From: an uncultured Caulobacter sp.
GTDB taxonomy: Bacteria; Pseudomonadota; Alphaproteobacteria; Caulobacterales; Caulobacteraceae
Assembly (NCBI RefSeq): GCF_937900395.1
Contig: NZ_CALCDX010000233.1
Location: forward strand, 1 to 30,700
Direction of reading: 5' to 3'
Length of the DNA stretch: 30,700 bases
Of this stretch, positions 7,477-15,417 are shown one piece after another (positions within the stretch are counted from its first letter, which is position 1; the number at the start of each line of letters is the position of its first letter). A model generated the notes under the pieces. The model saw only the letters and a list, made by a program, of their open reading frames with translations. It made no database searches and was not told the DNA's origin. The position numbers and the translations under genes are program-made.

Positions 7477-9381
7477 ATGCGTGTTTCGGCGAAGGTGTGT
7501 GCGGCGGTCATCGCCTTGGCGACGGCGTCGCCAAGCTGGGCGCAGGACTATTCCCAATTCTCTGACGCGGCGATTGAACGGGAGCTGTCCCAGAAGGCCG
7601 ATGTCACCATGTTCGAGATGGTGCCGATGCGCGACGGCGTGCGGCTGGCGACGAACATCTATCGTCCCAAGGGCGCCAAGGGGCCGCTGCCCACCATCCT
7701 GATCAAGACCCCGTACAACGAGCTCTCGTACAAGACCCGCAGCAGCCTCAACGCGCTGGAGGCGATCAAGCACGGCTACGCCCTAGTGTTGCAGAACGAG
7801 CGTGGCCGATTCTATTCGGAAGGTGACTGGGAAATCCTGGGTAAGCCACAGACCGATGGCTACGACACCCTGACCTGGATCGCCAAGCAGCCCTGGTCGA
7901 ACGGCAAGGTCGGCACCCGCGGTTGCTCGTCCTCGGCCGAATGGCAGCTGGCCCTGGCGGCGCAGAACCACCCCGCCCACGCGGCGATGGTCCCGCAGTC
8001 CTCGGGCGCAGGCATCGGCAAGGTCGGCGAGTTCGAGGAGCAGGGCAACTGGTACACGGGCGGCGTGCCGCGCAACCTGTTCTTCGTGTGGCTCTACGGC
8101 GTCGACAATCCTCTGAACCCGCAGCCGCCCAAGGGGCTGGACCAGCCGACCATGGCGCGGATCGCCCGCTACAACGACCTGGCGCCGAACAAGCCCGTGG
8201 TGGATTGGCCCAGGCAGATCCGTCACCTGCCGGTCGCCGACATGCTCAAGGACCTGGGCGAGCCGCCCGGCACGTTCGAGGAGCTGATCAATCGCAGGGG
8301 GCCGGCTGACCCGGCCTGGCGCAAGGGCGGCCTCTATCACGACGACATGGGCTGGGGCGTGCCGGCCCTGTGGTTCAATTCCTGGTACGACGTGTCGATC
8401 GGCCCGAACCTGGCGCTGTTCAACCATGCCCGGAAGGTCAACTCCGACAAGGAGGCCAGCGCCAACCAATACGTGGTCGTCACCCCGTCGAACCATTGCG
8501 GCTTCAATTCGAAGGTCCTCAGCGGTCCCTACAAGTCCGGCGACCGCGCACTGGGTTCGATCGATTTCGACGCCGAGAAGGAGGTCTACGCCTTCTTCGA
8601 TCGCTGGCTGAAGGGTGATGCGGCCGCGTTCCCGACCTCCACGCCGCCGGTGCGCTACTACTCCATGGGCGCCAACGCCTGGCGCCAGGCCGCCCAATGG
8701 CCGCCTCAGCAGGCCAAGACGGTGCGCTTCTATCTGCGCTCGGAAGGGCGGGCCAACAGCCTGAACGGCGACGGCAAGCTCTCGACCGTCGCGCCGGGCG
8801 GGGGCGAGAAGCCCGATCGCTATGTCTATGACCCCGCCAATCCGGTGCAGACCATCGGCGGCGGTGATTGCTGCAACGGCGGCCTCGTGATCGCTGGCGC
8901 CTTCGACCAGCGCCCGATCGAGGCGCGCGACGACGTGCTCGTCTACACCAGCGAGCCCCTGACCGAGGCCATGGAAGTCACGGGCTTCGTCCGGCCGGTG
9001 CTGCACGTCTCGTCGGACGCCAAGGACACCGACTTCGCCGTTAAGCTGGTCGATGTCGCGCCGGACGGCACGGCCTACATCATCGGCGACACCATCATGC
9101 GGGCCCGTTATCGCGACGGTTACGACAAGCCGAAGATGCTGGCGCCGGGCGCGGTCAGCGTGGTCAAGCCGACGCCGATCACCACCAGCAACACCTTCCT
9201 GCCGGGGCATCGCATCCGCATCGAGGTCACCTCGTCGAACTTCCCGAAGTTCGTCCGCAACCTGAACACCGGCGGCGACAACGAGAAGGAGACGACCTTC
9301 GTGGTCGCGCGCAACGCGGTGCACCACGCGGTGGGGCAGGCCTCCTACGTCGAGTTCCCGGTCGTGCCGGCGGCCAAGTAG
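7477..9381 (+). CDS. Secreted CocE/NonD-type (peptidase S15) hydrolase
   Basis: 634 residues. A Sec signal peptide (1-22, ending SPSWA before QDYS) points to the periplasm or outside. The S15/CocE alpha/beta-hydrolase domain has the opening RDGVRLATNIYRPKG (52-66) and the nucleophile region GTRGCSSSAEWQ, with S151 probable. D305 follows in NSWYDVS and H340 in PSNHCGF. The C-terminal part (about 395-634) is the jelly-roll domain seen in X-Pro dipeptidyl-peptidase, cocaine esterase and alpha-amino-acid ester hydrolase. The nucleophile elbow G-C-S-S-S-A departs from the common G-x-S-Y-x-G. Members hydrolyse esters or N-acyl/peptide bonds; the substrate cannot be read from sequence. The site GGGGAGA precedes the ATG. 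The gene converges with osmC with 31 bp between. Confidence 0.9.
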   Translation: MRVSAKVCAAVIALATASPSWAQDYSQFSDAAIERELSQKADVTMFEMVPMRDGVRLATNIYRPKGAKGPLPTILIKTPYNELSYKTRSSLNALEAIKHGYALVLQNERGRFYSEGDWEILGKPQTDGYDTLTWIAKQPWSNGKVGTRGCSSSAEWQLALAAQNHPAHAAMVPQSSGAGIGKVGEFEEQGNWYTGGVPRNLFFVWLYGVDNPLNPQPPKGLDQPTMARIARYNDLAPNKPVVDWPRQIRHLPVADMLKDLGEPPGTFEELINRRGPADPAWRKGGLYHDDMGWGVPALWFNSWYDVSIGPNLALFNHARKVNSDKEASANQYVVVTPSNHCGFNSKVLSGPYKSGDRALGSIDFDAEKEVYAFFDRWLKGDAAAFPTSTPPVRYYSMGANAWRQAAQWPPQQAKTVRFYLRSEGRANSLNGDGKLSTVAPGGGEKPDRYVYDPANPVQTIGGGDCCNGGLVIAGAFDQRPIEARDDVLVYTSEPLTEAMEVTGFVRPVLHVSSDAKDTDFAVKLVDVAPDGTAYIIGDTIMRARYRDGYDKPKMLAPGAVSVVKPTPITTSNTFLPGHRIRIEVTSSNFPKFVRNLNTGGDNEKETTFVVARNAVHHAVGQASYVEFPVVPAAK

Positions 9382-9412
9382 ACGCCAAAGGGGGCGGGGT
9401 CTCCCGAGGGCC

Positions 9413-9883
9413 TCAGACCTCCTCGTAGGTCGCCGCGTAGTCGACCGGGAAGTTCACCGACCGGGCGATGAAGCAGACCTTGTGGATCTCGTGGTGGATG
9501 GCGTCGGCCTTGGTCAGGTCGGCGCCGTGCTCGACGACGATGTGGGGCCGCAGCGTTGCGCGCAGGAAGCGGCCGGCGCCGTCGGGCGTGCTCTCGCCGA
9601 CGCCGAGCGGCTGGTCGCGATAGCCGCGCACCACGATCCCGGCGCTGGACGCCAGGTGCAGGTACCACAGCATGTGGCAGGCGCTCAGCGACGACAGCAG
9701 CAGGTCCTCGGGGTTGTGCAGCGTCGGGTCGCCGCCCAGCAGCGGGTCGTTGGAGCAGTTCACCACCGGTTTGCCCGGCGTGGCGATGTTCCAGGTGCGG
9801 TCATAGCCGCGATAGGTGCGGGTGCCCTGGCCCCGGTCGCCAGTCCACTCGATCAGGCTGGTGTAGTCGTGCTGCTTGGCCAT
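9413..9883 (-). CDS. OsmC/Ohr-family peroxide-detoxifying protein
   Basis: 156 residues. The two conserved redox cysteines of the OsmC/Ohr family are present: C69 in SSLSACHMLWYL and C137 in KVCFIARSVNFPV. The family reduces organic and fatty-acid hydroperoxides in the cytosol using lipoyl or dithiol reductants. It looks closer to OsmC than to Ohr, but subfamily calls by eye are weak. The start ATG at 9881-9883 has AAGGAG 6 nt upstream. That Shine-Dalgarno is embedded in a perfect inverted repeat (9892-9932), described separately. The gene lies 61 bp downstream of maoC on the same strand and converges with the S15 hydrolase. Confidence 0.9.
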   Translation of the reverse strand: MAKQHDYTSLIEWTGDRGQGTRTYRGYDRTWNIATPGKPVVNCSNDPLLGGDPTLHNPEDLLLSSLSACHMLWYLHLASSAGIVVRGYRDQPLGVGESTPDGAGRFLRATLRPHIVVEHGADLTKADAIHHEIHKVCFIARSVNFPVDYAATYEEV

Positions 9884-9891
9884 GAGCCGCT

Positions 9892-9932
9892 CCTTGGACC
9901 GCCGCAGGCTAACGCGATTCAGCGGTCCAAGG
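9892..9932 (-). promoter_or_regulatory. Perfect inverted repeat overlapping the osmC ribosome-binding site
   Basis: Two exact 11-bp arms, CCTTGGACCGC (9892-9902) and GCGGTCCAAGG (9922-9932), are separated by 19 bp. In the osmC mRNA the downstream arm ends in CCAAGG, which contains most of the AAGGAG Shine-Dalgarno, so the hairpin would hide the ribosome site. There is no T-run after it, so it does not look like an intrinsic terminator for maoC. It could be an RNA switch, an mRNA-processing hairpin or a DNA operator. A GATTC CcrM site sits in the loop. Confidence 0.65.
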
Positions 9933-9944
9933 TCGGCGAGCAAG

Positions 9945-10391
9945 CTAGCCGTAGATGATCGAGATGGTCTCGGCGACGCAGGCCGGGCGCTCCTCGCCCT
10001 CGATCTCGATCGTGCACTCGTTCTTCATCTGCAGGCCGCCGGCCTTGGGTTCGACGCTAACCAGCTTCTGGCGCATGCGCACGCGCTTGCCGACGCGGAC
10101 CATGCCGGTGAAGCGGACCTTGTCGCACCCGTAGTTGATGCCGCGCGTGACGCCGGTGACACGCAGGATGCCCGCGCCCAGCATCGGGATCAGCGAGAGG
10201 GTCAGGAAGCCGTGGGCGATCGGGCCGCCGATCTCCTTGGTGGCGCGTTCGACGTCGACGTGGATCCACTGGTGGTCGCCGGTGGCCTCGGCGAACAGGT
10301 TCACGCGTTCTTGGGTGATCTCGACCCAGTCGGACACTCCCAGCTCCTGGCCCACCAGGCCGGCGAGGTCGGCATAGGCGACTTCTTTCAT
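9945..10391 (-). CDS. MaoC-like (R)-specific enoyl-CoA hydratase/dehydratase
   Basis: 148 residues with a single hot-dog fold. The hydratase-2 signature FAEATGDHQWIHVD (33-46) carries the catalytic pair D39 and H44, followed by GGPIAHGFLTLSL (55-67), typical of MaoC-domain hydratases. The usual Asn-Pro between Asp and His is Gln-Trp here, a common variant. Likely chemistry is hydration of trans-2-enoyl-CoA to (R)-3-hydroxyacyl-CoA, in fatty-acid or PHA-type metabolism. It is the gene after mntH on the same strand, but a 16-bp palindrome just before its start suggests its own regulated promoter. The site GGGAGAGAAG precedes ATG 10391. Confidence 0.9.
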   Translation of the reverse strand: MKEVAYADLAGLVGQELGVSDWVEITQERVNLFAEATGDHQWIHVDVERATKEIGGPIAHGFLTLSLIPMLGAGILRVTGVTRGINYGCDKVRFTGMVRVGKRVRMRQKLVSVEPKAGGLQMKNECTIEIEGEERPACVAETISIIYG

Positions 10392-10403
10392 GGTGCTTCT
10401 CTC

Positions 10404-10419
10404 CCAAACAGTTGTTTGG
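10404..10419 (-). promoter_or_regulatory. Operator-like palindrome upstream of maoC
   Basis: CCAAACA-GT-TGTTTGG is a perfect 7-2-7 inverted repeat lying 13-28 nt before the maoC start and touching its ribosome-binding site. The size and symmetry fit a dimeric TetR-type repressor site; many acyl-CoA genes are controlled that way. No TetR gene is present in the window, so the regulator would be encoded elsewhere. Confidence 0.6.
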
Positions 10420-10445
10420 ATAGAGACCAGTCCACGCGGCTCAGG

Positions 10446-11780
10446 TCAACCGGAGAAGGTGCTGACCACCAGCCAGACATTGGCCGCCGAAATCACCACG
10501 AACAGGAACCACGCCACCGCCTTGGTCATCCATCCATTGGCGAACGGCCCCATCAGCGCCTTGTTGTCGGTGAAGCGCAGCAGCGGCCAGATGGCGAACG
10601 GCAGTTGGGCCGACAGCACGACCTGGGTCAAAACGAGCAGCTTGCCGACCGAATGTTCGCCCAGGGTCAGAACGCCGATCAGGGCCGGGATGATCGCGAG
10701 GCCGCGGGTGATCAGTCGCCGCTGCCAGCACGGGATCTTCAGGTTGAGAAAGCCCTCCAGGATCACCTGGCCCGCGATGGTGCCGGTAAAGGTCGAGCTC
10801 TGGCCCGAGGCGAACAGGGCGATGGCGAAAAGCACCCCGGCCAGGGCGCCGCCGGTGACGGGCGCCAGCAGCTGGTGAGCCTCCTCGATGCCGGCCACTT
10901 CGGTCAGCCCGGAGCGGTGGAAGGCCGATGCGGCCAGGATCAGGATGGCGGCGTTGATCAGCAGGGCCAGCAGCAGCGACACCACGGTGTCGATCGTCGA
11001 TAGCCGGATCGCCGCGCGCTTGCCTGGCTCGTCGGCGGGCGTCAGCCGCGTCTGCACGATCGAAGAGTGCAGATAGAGGTTATGCGGCATGATCGTCGCG
11101 CCGAGGATGCCGATCGCCAAGTACAGCGCATTACCCTGTTTCAGGGCGTCCAGCGAGGGGACAAGCCCGCGCGCCACGTCGGCCGCGTCCGGCGGCGCCA
11201 GGATCAGCTGGACGAGAAAGCAGATCCCGACGGTCGAGATCAGGCCCAGGATGATGGCCTCCAGCTGGCGGAAGCCCTTGCCCTTCAGGCCCAGCACGAT
11301 GATCGTGTCCAGCGCGGTGAGTAGAACCCCGCCCCATAGCGGCACGCCGAGCAGGAGCTTGAAGGCCAGGGCCGAGCCCAGCACCTCGGCGATGTCGCAG
11401 GCGATGATCGCCAGTTCCGCTAGCAGCCACTGGACCTTGACCGTCCGCGGCCCGAACCGCTCGCGCGACATGCGGGCGAGATCCTTGCCGGTGACCAGGC
11501 CCAGGCGCATCGACAGGGTCTGCAGCACGATGGCCGCCAGGCTCGACAGCACCACGACGAACAGCAGGCTGGTCCCGTATCGCGCGCCGGCCTCGATGTC
11601 GGTGGCCCAGTTGCCGGGGTCCATGTAGCCGACGCTGACCAGCAGGCCGGGGCCCGCCACCCGCAGCATCCGCTTCCAGGCCGGCAAGCCCTCGGGCACC
11701 GCGACCGCGCCGCGCACCTCCGAGGGGCAGAATGGGGCCGTTGCGGTCTTGGGCAGGCGGTCGAGGAGGGCGGCGAACAT
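10446..11780 (-). CDS. mntH: Nramp-family Mn2+/divalent metal transporter
   Basis: 444 residues and about 11 transmembrane helices in the inner membrane. The Nramp metal-site signatures are intact: DPGN (54-57) in helix 1 and ATIMPHN (228-234) in helix 6, including the methionine that favours transition metals over Mg/Ca. The length is normal. It imports Mn2+ (and Fe2+) with protons. No yybP-ykoY/Mn riboswitch or clear MntR/Mur box was seen in the 40 bp before it. It may be read through from the acyl-CoA synthetase gene. ATG 11780 has only a weak AGG before it. It has no obvious functional link to its lipid-type neighbours apart from possible oxidative-stress use with osmC. Confidence 0.94.
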   Translation of the reverse strand: MFAALLDRLPKTATAPFCPSEVRGAVAVPEGLPAWKRMLRVAGPGLLVSVGYMDPGNWATDIEAGARYGTSLLFVVVLSSLAAIVLQTLSMRLGLVTGKDLARMSRERFGPRTVKVQWLLAELAIIACDIAEVLGSALAFKLLLGVPLWGGVLLTALDTIIVLGLKGKGFRQLEAIILGLISTVGICFLVQLILAPPDAADVARGLVPSLDALKQGNALYLAIGILGATIMPHNLYLHSSIVQTRLTPADEPGKRAAIRLSTIDTVVSLLLALLINAAILILAASAFHRSGLTEVAGIEEAHQLLAPVTGGALAGVLFAIALFASGQSSTFTGTIAGQVILEGFLNLKIPCWQRRLITRGLAIIPALIGVLTLGEHSVGKLLVLTQVVLSAQLPFAIWPLLRFTDNKALMGPFANGWMTKAVAWFLFVVISAANVWLVVSTFSG

Positions 11781-11820
11781 GCGGCCTAGTTAGGGTCGCG
11801 TCGCCCCGCTTGTCAGCCCA

Positions 11821-13359
11821 TCAGACGATCCGGCTTTCGCCCTTGCCCCAATAGGCGTCGCGGATCAGCCGCTTGTAGAGCTTGCCGGTCGGGTGCCGGG
11901 GCAGTTCGGCCATGAAGTCGATGCGGCGTGGGGACTTCACGTGGCTGAGGTTGGCGCGGGCGAAGGTCATCAGCTCCTCGGCCAGGGCGACCTGATCGTC
12001 GCCGAAGTTCAGGGGCTGGATCACCGCCACGACCTTCTCGCCCATCTCCTCGCACGGCGCGCCGACCACGGCGGCGTCGGCGACCTTGGGGTGGGTGATC
12101 AAGAGGTTCTCGATCTCCTGCGGATAGATGTTCACCCCGCCGGAGATGATCATGAAGCTCTTGCGGTCGGTGAGGTAGAGATAGCCCTCCTCGTCGACCC
12201 AGCCCACGTCGCCCAGCGTGGTCCAGCCGTGCTTGTTGTAGCTCTCGGCCGTCTTCTCCGGGGCGTTGTGGTAGTTCACGGCGGGGCCGTTGGCGAAGTA
12301 GACCGTGCCTTCCGTGCGCGGCGGGACGGGGTCGCCGTTCTCGTCGCAGATGCGCAGCTCGCCCAGCACCGCCTGGCCGACGCTGCCCTTGTGGGTCAGC
12401 CAGTTCTGCGAATTGATCCAACAGAAGCCGTTGCCCTCGGTGCCGGCGTAGTACTCGTAGATCACCGGGCCCCACCAGGCGATCATCTGTTCCTTGACCG
12501 GCACGGGGCAGGGGGCGGCGGCGTGGATCGCCGACGTCATCGACGAGACGTCGTACTTTGCCCGGACGTCCTCGGGCAGCTTCAGCATCCGCACGAAGTG
12601 GGTCGGCACGAACTGGCCGCAGGTGACCTTGTACTCTTCGATCAGAGCGAGGGCCGCTTCCGGCTCGTACTTCTCCATCACGATGACCGTGCCGCCCAGC
12701 TTGTGGACGACCATGCACCAGCGCAGCGGGGCGGCGTGGTACAGCGGCGCGGGCGAGAGATAGATGCTGTCGCCCGTGAAGCCGAACAGACCCTGGGCCA
12801 TCATCTGCAGCGGATTGGGCGCGTCGATCGGGTTGTCGCTCAACGCCGGCTTCACGCCCTTGGGGCGACCGGTGGTGCCGGACGAATAGAGCATGTCCGA
12901 ACCCGCGCTCTCATCGGCGATCGGGGTGGTCGGCATCGGCGCGCGGGCGGTCTCGAAGTCGGCGTAGGGGCCGTGGGCGGCGCCGACCGCGTACAGCGTC
13001 AGGCCGGGCAAGGCCTTGGCGATCTCGTCGATGACCGGACCCATGGCCGGCGAGGTGATGAACACCTTCGCCCCGCAGTCCTCGAGGATGTACTGGGCCT
13101 CGCCCGCCGTCAGCTTGGTCGAGACGCAGACGAAATAGAGCCCCGCGCGCTGGGCGGCCCAGGCGATCTCGAAGTAGCGGGCGTTGTTCTCCATCATCAG
13201 GGCGATGACGTCGCCGCGTTGCAGGCCCAGCGAGCGGAAGAGGTGCGCGCCCTGGTTGGAGCGGGCTTCGAGCTGGCCGTAGGTCACGGTCTCGCCCGAG
13301 CCGGCCATGATGTAGGCGGCCTTGTCGGCCTGGTTCTGGGCGTGGTGGAAGGGGTGCAT
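11821..13359 (-). CDS. Acyl-CoA synthetase (AMP-forming acid-CoA ligase)
   Basis: 512 residues from ATG 13359. Adenylate-forming motifs are in order: P-loop SSGTTGRPKGVK (159-170), A5 YYAGTEG (303-309), A7/A8 TLGDVGWVDEEGYLYLTDRKSFMIISGG (381-408) and A10 PTGKLYKR with catalytic K493. It would make an acyl-CoA from a free acid plus ATP and CoA in the cytosol. A tyrosine/glycine A5 (YYAGTEG) is common in acyl-CoA synthetases of the FadD13/FCS type, so medium/long-chain, aromatic or steroid-side-chain acids are possible; I cannot choose. An upstream in-frame ATG (13404) would add 15 residues but lies in the palindromic repeat. The gene is 171 bp after the GMC oxidoreductase, same strand. Confidence 0.9.
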   Translation of the reverse strand: MHPFHHAQNQADKAAYIMAGSGETVTYGQLEARSNQGAHLFRSLGLQRGDVIALMMENNARYFEIAWAAQRAGLYFVCVSTKLTAGEAQYILEDCGAKVFITSPAMGPVIDEIAKALPGLTLYAVGAAHGPYADFETARAPMPTTPIADESAGSDMLYSSGTTGRPKGVKPALSDNPIDAPNPLQMMAQGLFGFTGDSIYLSPAPLYHAAPLRWCMVVHKLGGTVIVMEKYEPEAALALIEEYKVTCGQFVPTHFVRMLKLPEDVRAKYDVSSMTSAIHAAAPCPVPVKEQMIAWWGPVIYEYYAGTEGNGFCWINSQNWLTHKGSVGQAVLGELRICDENGDPVPPRTEGTVYFANGPAVNYHNAPEKTAESYNKHGWTTLGDVGWVDEEGYLYLTDRKSFMIISGGVNIYPQEIENLLITHPKVADAAVVGAPCEEMGEKVVAVIQPLNFGDDQVALAEELMTFARANLSHVKSPRRIDFMAELPRHPTGKLYKRLIRDAYWGKGESRIV

Positions 13360-13397
13360 ATCAGGGCCTTTGCGTCTGCTTCTCACGCTATTTCGAT

Positions 13398-13520
13398 GTG
13401 TCATCCGGCCGGACCCCGGCCTTGAGCCGGGGGTAGAGCCGGGACCCAGGGGCGGTGCGCACCGCGCTCTGTCACCCCCCTGGGTCCCGGATCGGCCCCG
13501 CGGGCCGTCCGGGATGACAC
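13398..13520. repeat. Nested-palindrome intergenic repeat element
   Basis: A 123-bp element bounded by GTGTCATCC (13398-13406) and GGATGACAC (13512-13520). It contains a second pair of exact 14-bp arms, CCGGGACCCAGGGG (13439-13452) and CCCCTGGGTCCCGG (13477-13490), and a central perfect palindrome GCGGTGCGCACCGC (13452-13465). It has no coding capacity. Repeats beginning GTCATCCCGG and containing GGGACCCAGGGG recur between genes in caulobacters and related alphaproteobacteria, as I remember. Only this copy is in the window. It lies between two same-strand genes and could fold in the mRNA. Confidence 0.8.
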
Positions 13521-13530
13521 GGGTTTGGTG

Positions 13531-15198
13531 CTAGGCGGCGACCGCCGTCCTCGCCGCCTCTCGGATCATGTCCGAGGCCTTCTCCGCGATCATGATGGTG
13601 GGGGCGTTGGTGTTGCCCGAGACCAGGCGCGGCATGATCGAGGCGTCGACCACGCGCAGGCCCTCCAGGCCCTTCACGCGCAGCTGGTCGTCGACGACCG
13701 CCATTGGCCCGTGGCCCATCTGGCAGGTGCCGACCGGGTGATAGATGGTCGAGCCGGCCAGGCGCGCGAACTCCAGAAGCTGGGCGTCGCTGGCGACCGC
13801 AGCGCCGGGGTCCATCTCGTGGTCGACGTAAGGCGCCAGCGCCGGCGCCTCGCCGATCTTGCGCGCCCACTTCAGGCCCGCGACGGCGACCTCCTGGTCC
13901 AGCGGATCGGCCAGGTAGTTGGCGAAGATCGCCGGATAGACGCTGGGATCGGGCGACTTGATCCTGATGTGGCCGCGGCTTTCCGGGCGCAGCTGGCAGG
14001 GCGCGATGGTCAGGCCGGGCGCGGCCTCCAGCTCCATCTTCTGCTCGTTGACCAGCTTATCCAGGTCCATGGTCGCGGGCAGGATGTGGAACTGGATATC
14101 CGGCCCCGAGAGGTCCGGGCGCGACTTGCAGAAGGCGGCGATGTGGGCGGCCGACAGCGTCAGCAGGCCCTTGCGCTGGAAGAGGTACTTTAAGGCCTCG
14201 CCGGCCAGGCGTCCGCCCTTGCTCTGTTCATTGACCGAGACCACGCCCGCCTTCAGGCGGTAGCGCACGCTCATCACATAGTGGTCCTGCAGGTTCTCGC
14301 CGACGCCGGGCAGGTCGGCGACGACCTCGATCCCGTGGCGGTTCAGCAGCTCGCCCGGGCCGACGCCCGACAGCTGCAGCAGCTGGGGCGAGTTGATCGC
14401 GCCGCCGGCCAGGATCACCTCGGCCCTCGCCATCGCCACGCGCCTCTGGCCGTTCTGGCGGAACTCGACGCCGACCGCGCGCTTGCCCTCGAACAGGATG
14501 CGGCCGGCCAGGGCGTTGGTCTCCACGCGAAGGTTGGGTCGGTTCATCGCCGGATGGAGATAGGCCACGGCCGCCGAGCAGCGCTGACCGTTCTTGACCG
14601 TCAGCTGGTAGTAGGTCGCGCCTTCCTGGGCGCCGGCGTTGACGTCGTCGTTGCGCGGGATGCCGGCCTGCTCGCAGGCGGCGATCACGGCGTCGGAGAC
14701 TGGATGCTTGGTCGTCACGTCCGAGACGTTCAGCGGCCCGCCTGTGGCGTGCCATGCGCACTCGCCCCGCTCCTGGTGCTGGGCGCGGCGGAAATAGGGG
14801 GCGACGTCATCCCAGCCCCAGCCGGCGCAGCCCAGCTGCCGCCACCCGTCATAGTCGGCGTGCTGGCCGCGGATGTAGAGCAGGCCGTTGATCGAGGACG
14901 AGCCGCCCAGCACCTTGCCGCGCGGCCAGACGTGGCTGCGACCGCCGGTGCCGGGGTCCGGCTCGGTCGTGTACAGCCAGTTGACCTTGGGATCCTTCAG
15001 CGTCGACGAATAGCCGACCGGGATGTGGATCATCAGGTTCGAGGCGAACTGGGAGAGGTTCTTGGTCGGCCGGTCATCGCCGCCGGCCTCCAGCAGCAGG
15101 ACCTTGAACTTGCCGCCCTCGGACAGCCGCGCGGCCAGCACGCAGCCCGCCGAGCCCGCGCCCACGATGACGTAGTCGGCCTCGATGATCCCGGTCAT
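13531..15198 (-). CDS. GMC-family FAD-dependent alcohol/choline dehydrogenase
   Basis: 555 residues. FAD-binding VIVGAGSAG is at 10-18. GMC signature 1 is WPRGKVLGGSSSINGLLYIRG (91-111) and signature 2 is GAINSPQLLQLSGVGP. The catalytic histidine is H487 (STIYHPVGTCQMG), with partner N531 (GNTNAPTIM), at the same 44-residue spacing as choline oxidase H466/N510. It oxidises a primary alcohol to the aldehyde; the database label 'choline dehydrogenase' is not supported by context, because no betB or betI is nearby. The pairing with a divergent P450 and a downstream acyl-CoA ligase instead suggests oxidation of a hydroxylated hydrophobic compound (AlkJ-like). ATG 15198 has GGGAGAGAG upstream; the longer open frame lacks a site. 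Confidence 0.92.
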   Translation of the reverse strand: MTGIIEADYVIVGAGSAGCVLAARLSEGGKFKVLLLEAGGDDRPTKNLSQFASNLMIHIPVGYSSTLKDPKVNWLYTTEPDPGTGGRSHVWPRGKVLGGSSSINGLLYIRGQHADYDGWRQLGCAGWGWDDVAPYFRRAQHQERGECAWHATGGPLNVSDVTTKHPVSDAVIAACEQAGIPRNDDVNAGAQEGATYYQLTVKNGQRCSAAVAYLHPAMNRPNLRVETNALAGRILFEGKRAVGVEFRQNGQRRVAMARAEVILAGGAINSPQLLQLSGVGPGELLNRHGIEVVADLPGVGENLQDHYVMSVRYRLKAGVVSVNEQSKGGRLAGEALKYLFQRKGLLTLSAAHIAAFCKSRPDLSGPDIQFHILPATMDLDKLVNEQKMELEAAPGLTIAPCQLRPESRGHIRIKSPDPSVYPAIFANYLADPLDQEVAVAGLKWARKIGEAPALAPYVDHEMDPGAAVASDAQLLEFARLAGSTIYHPVGTCQMGHGPMAVVDDQLRVKGLEGLRVVDASIMPRLVSGNTNAPTIMIAEKASDMIREAARTAVAA

Positions 15199-15417
15199 CG
15201 CCTCTCTCCCTGGACGCACTCTGGCGCGCCCTTTTTCTTTGCGTCCGGGTTCTGGCGAACCCGGTGGCACTGTCCCGCGTGTGACCCGCGTGATCAGTGT
15301 TCAGTTGGCAGCATGCGCCCAGGTTCGGCGATCGCGCAAGTTGCCGTCGCGGCGCCGTTCTCGCGTCGTCTTTCCGGGCTATCGTCCCGCCATAACAATG
15401 TTCCAGGGAGACGCGTG
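15199..15417. promoter_or_regulatory. Divergent GMC/P450 intergenic region
   Basis: 219 bp between the two divergent start codons must hold both promoters. The only pattern I could see is a direct repeat CCCGCGTGTGA/CCCGCGTGA around 15274-15294. I found no perfect palindrome, no CtrA or EcfG box and no small gene. Confidence 0.35.

Noticed and set aside
7783..9327. A 514-codon minus-strand open frame
   Set aside because: Antisense shadow of the S15 hydrolase, which has signal peptide and catalytic residues on the plus strand.
11893..13425. A 510-codon plus-strand open frame
   Set aside because: Antisense shadow of the acyl-CoA synthetase, whose motifs are complete on the minus strand.
13398..13520. 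Possible insertion sequence or MITE with target duplication
   Set aside because: No transposase, and no flanking direct repeats were visible; kept only as a palindromic intergenic repeat.
14281..15417. N-terminal extension of the P450 frame
   Set aside because: It runs through the GMC gene in antisense; the P450 domain begins at ATG 15418 with a ribosome site.
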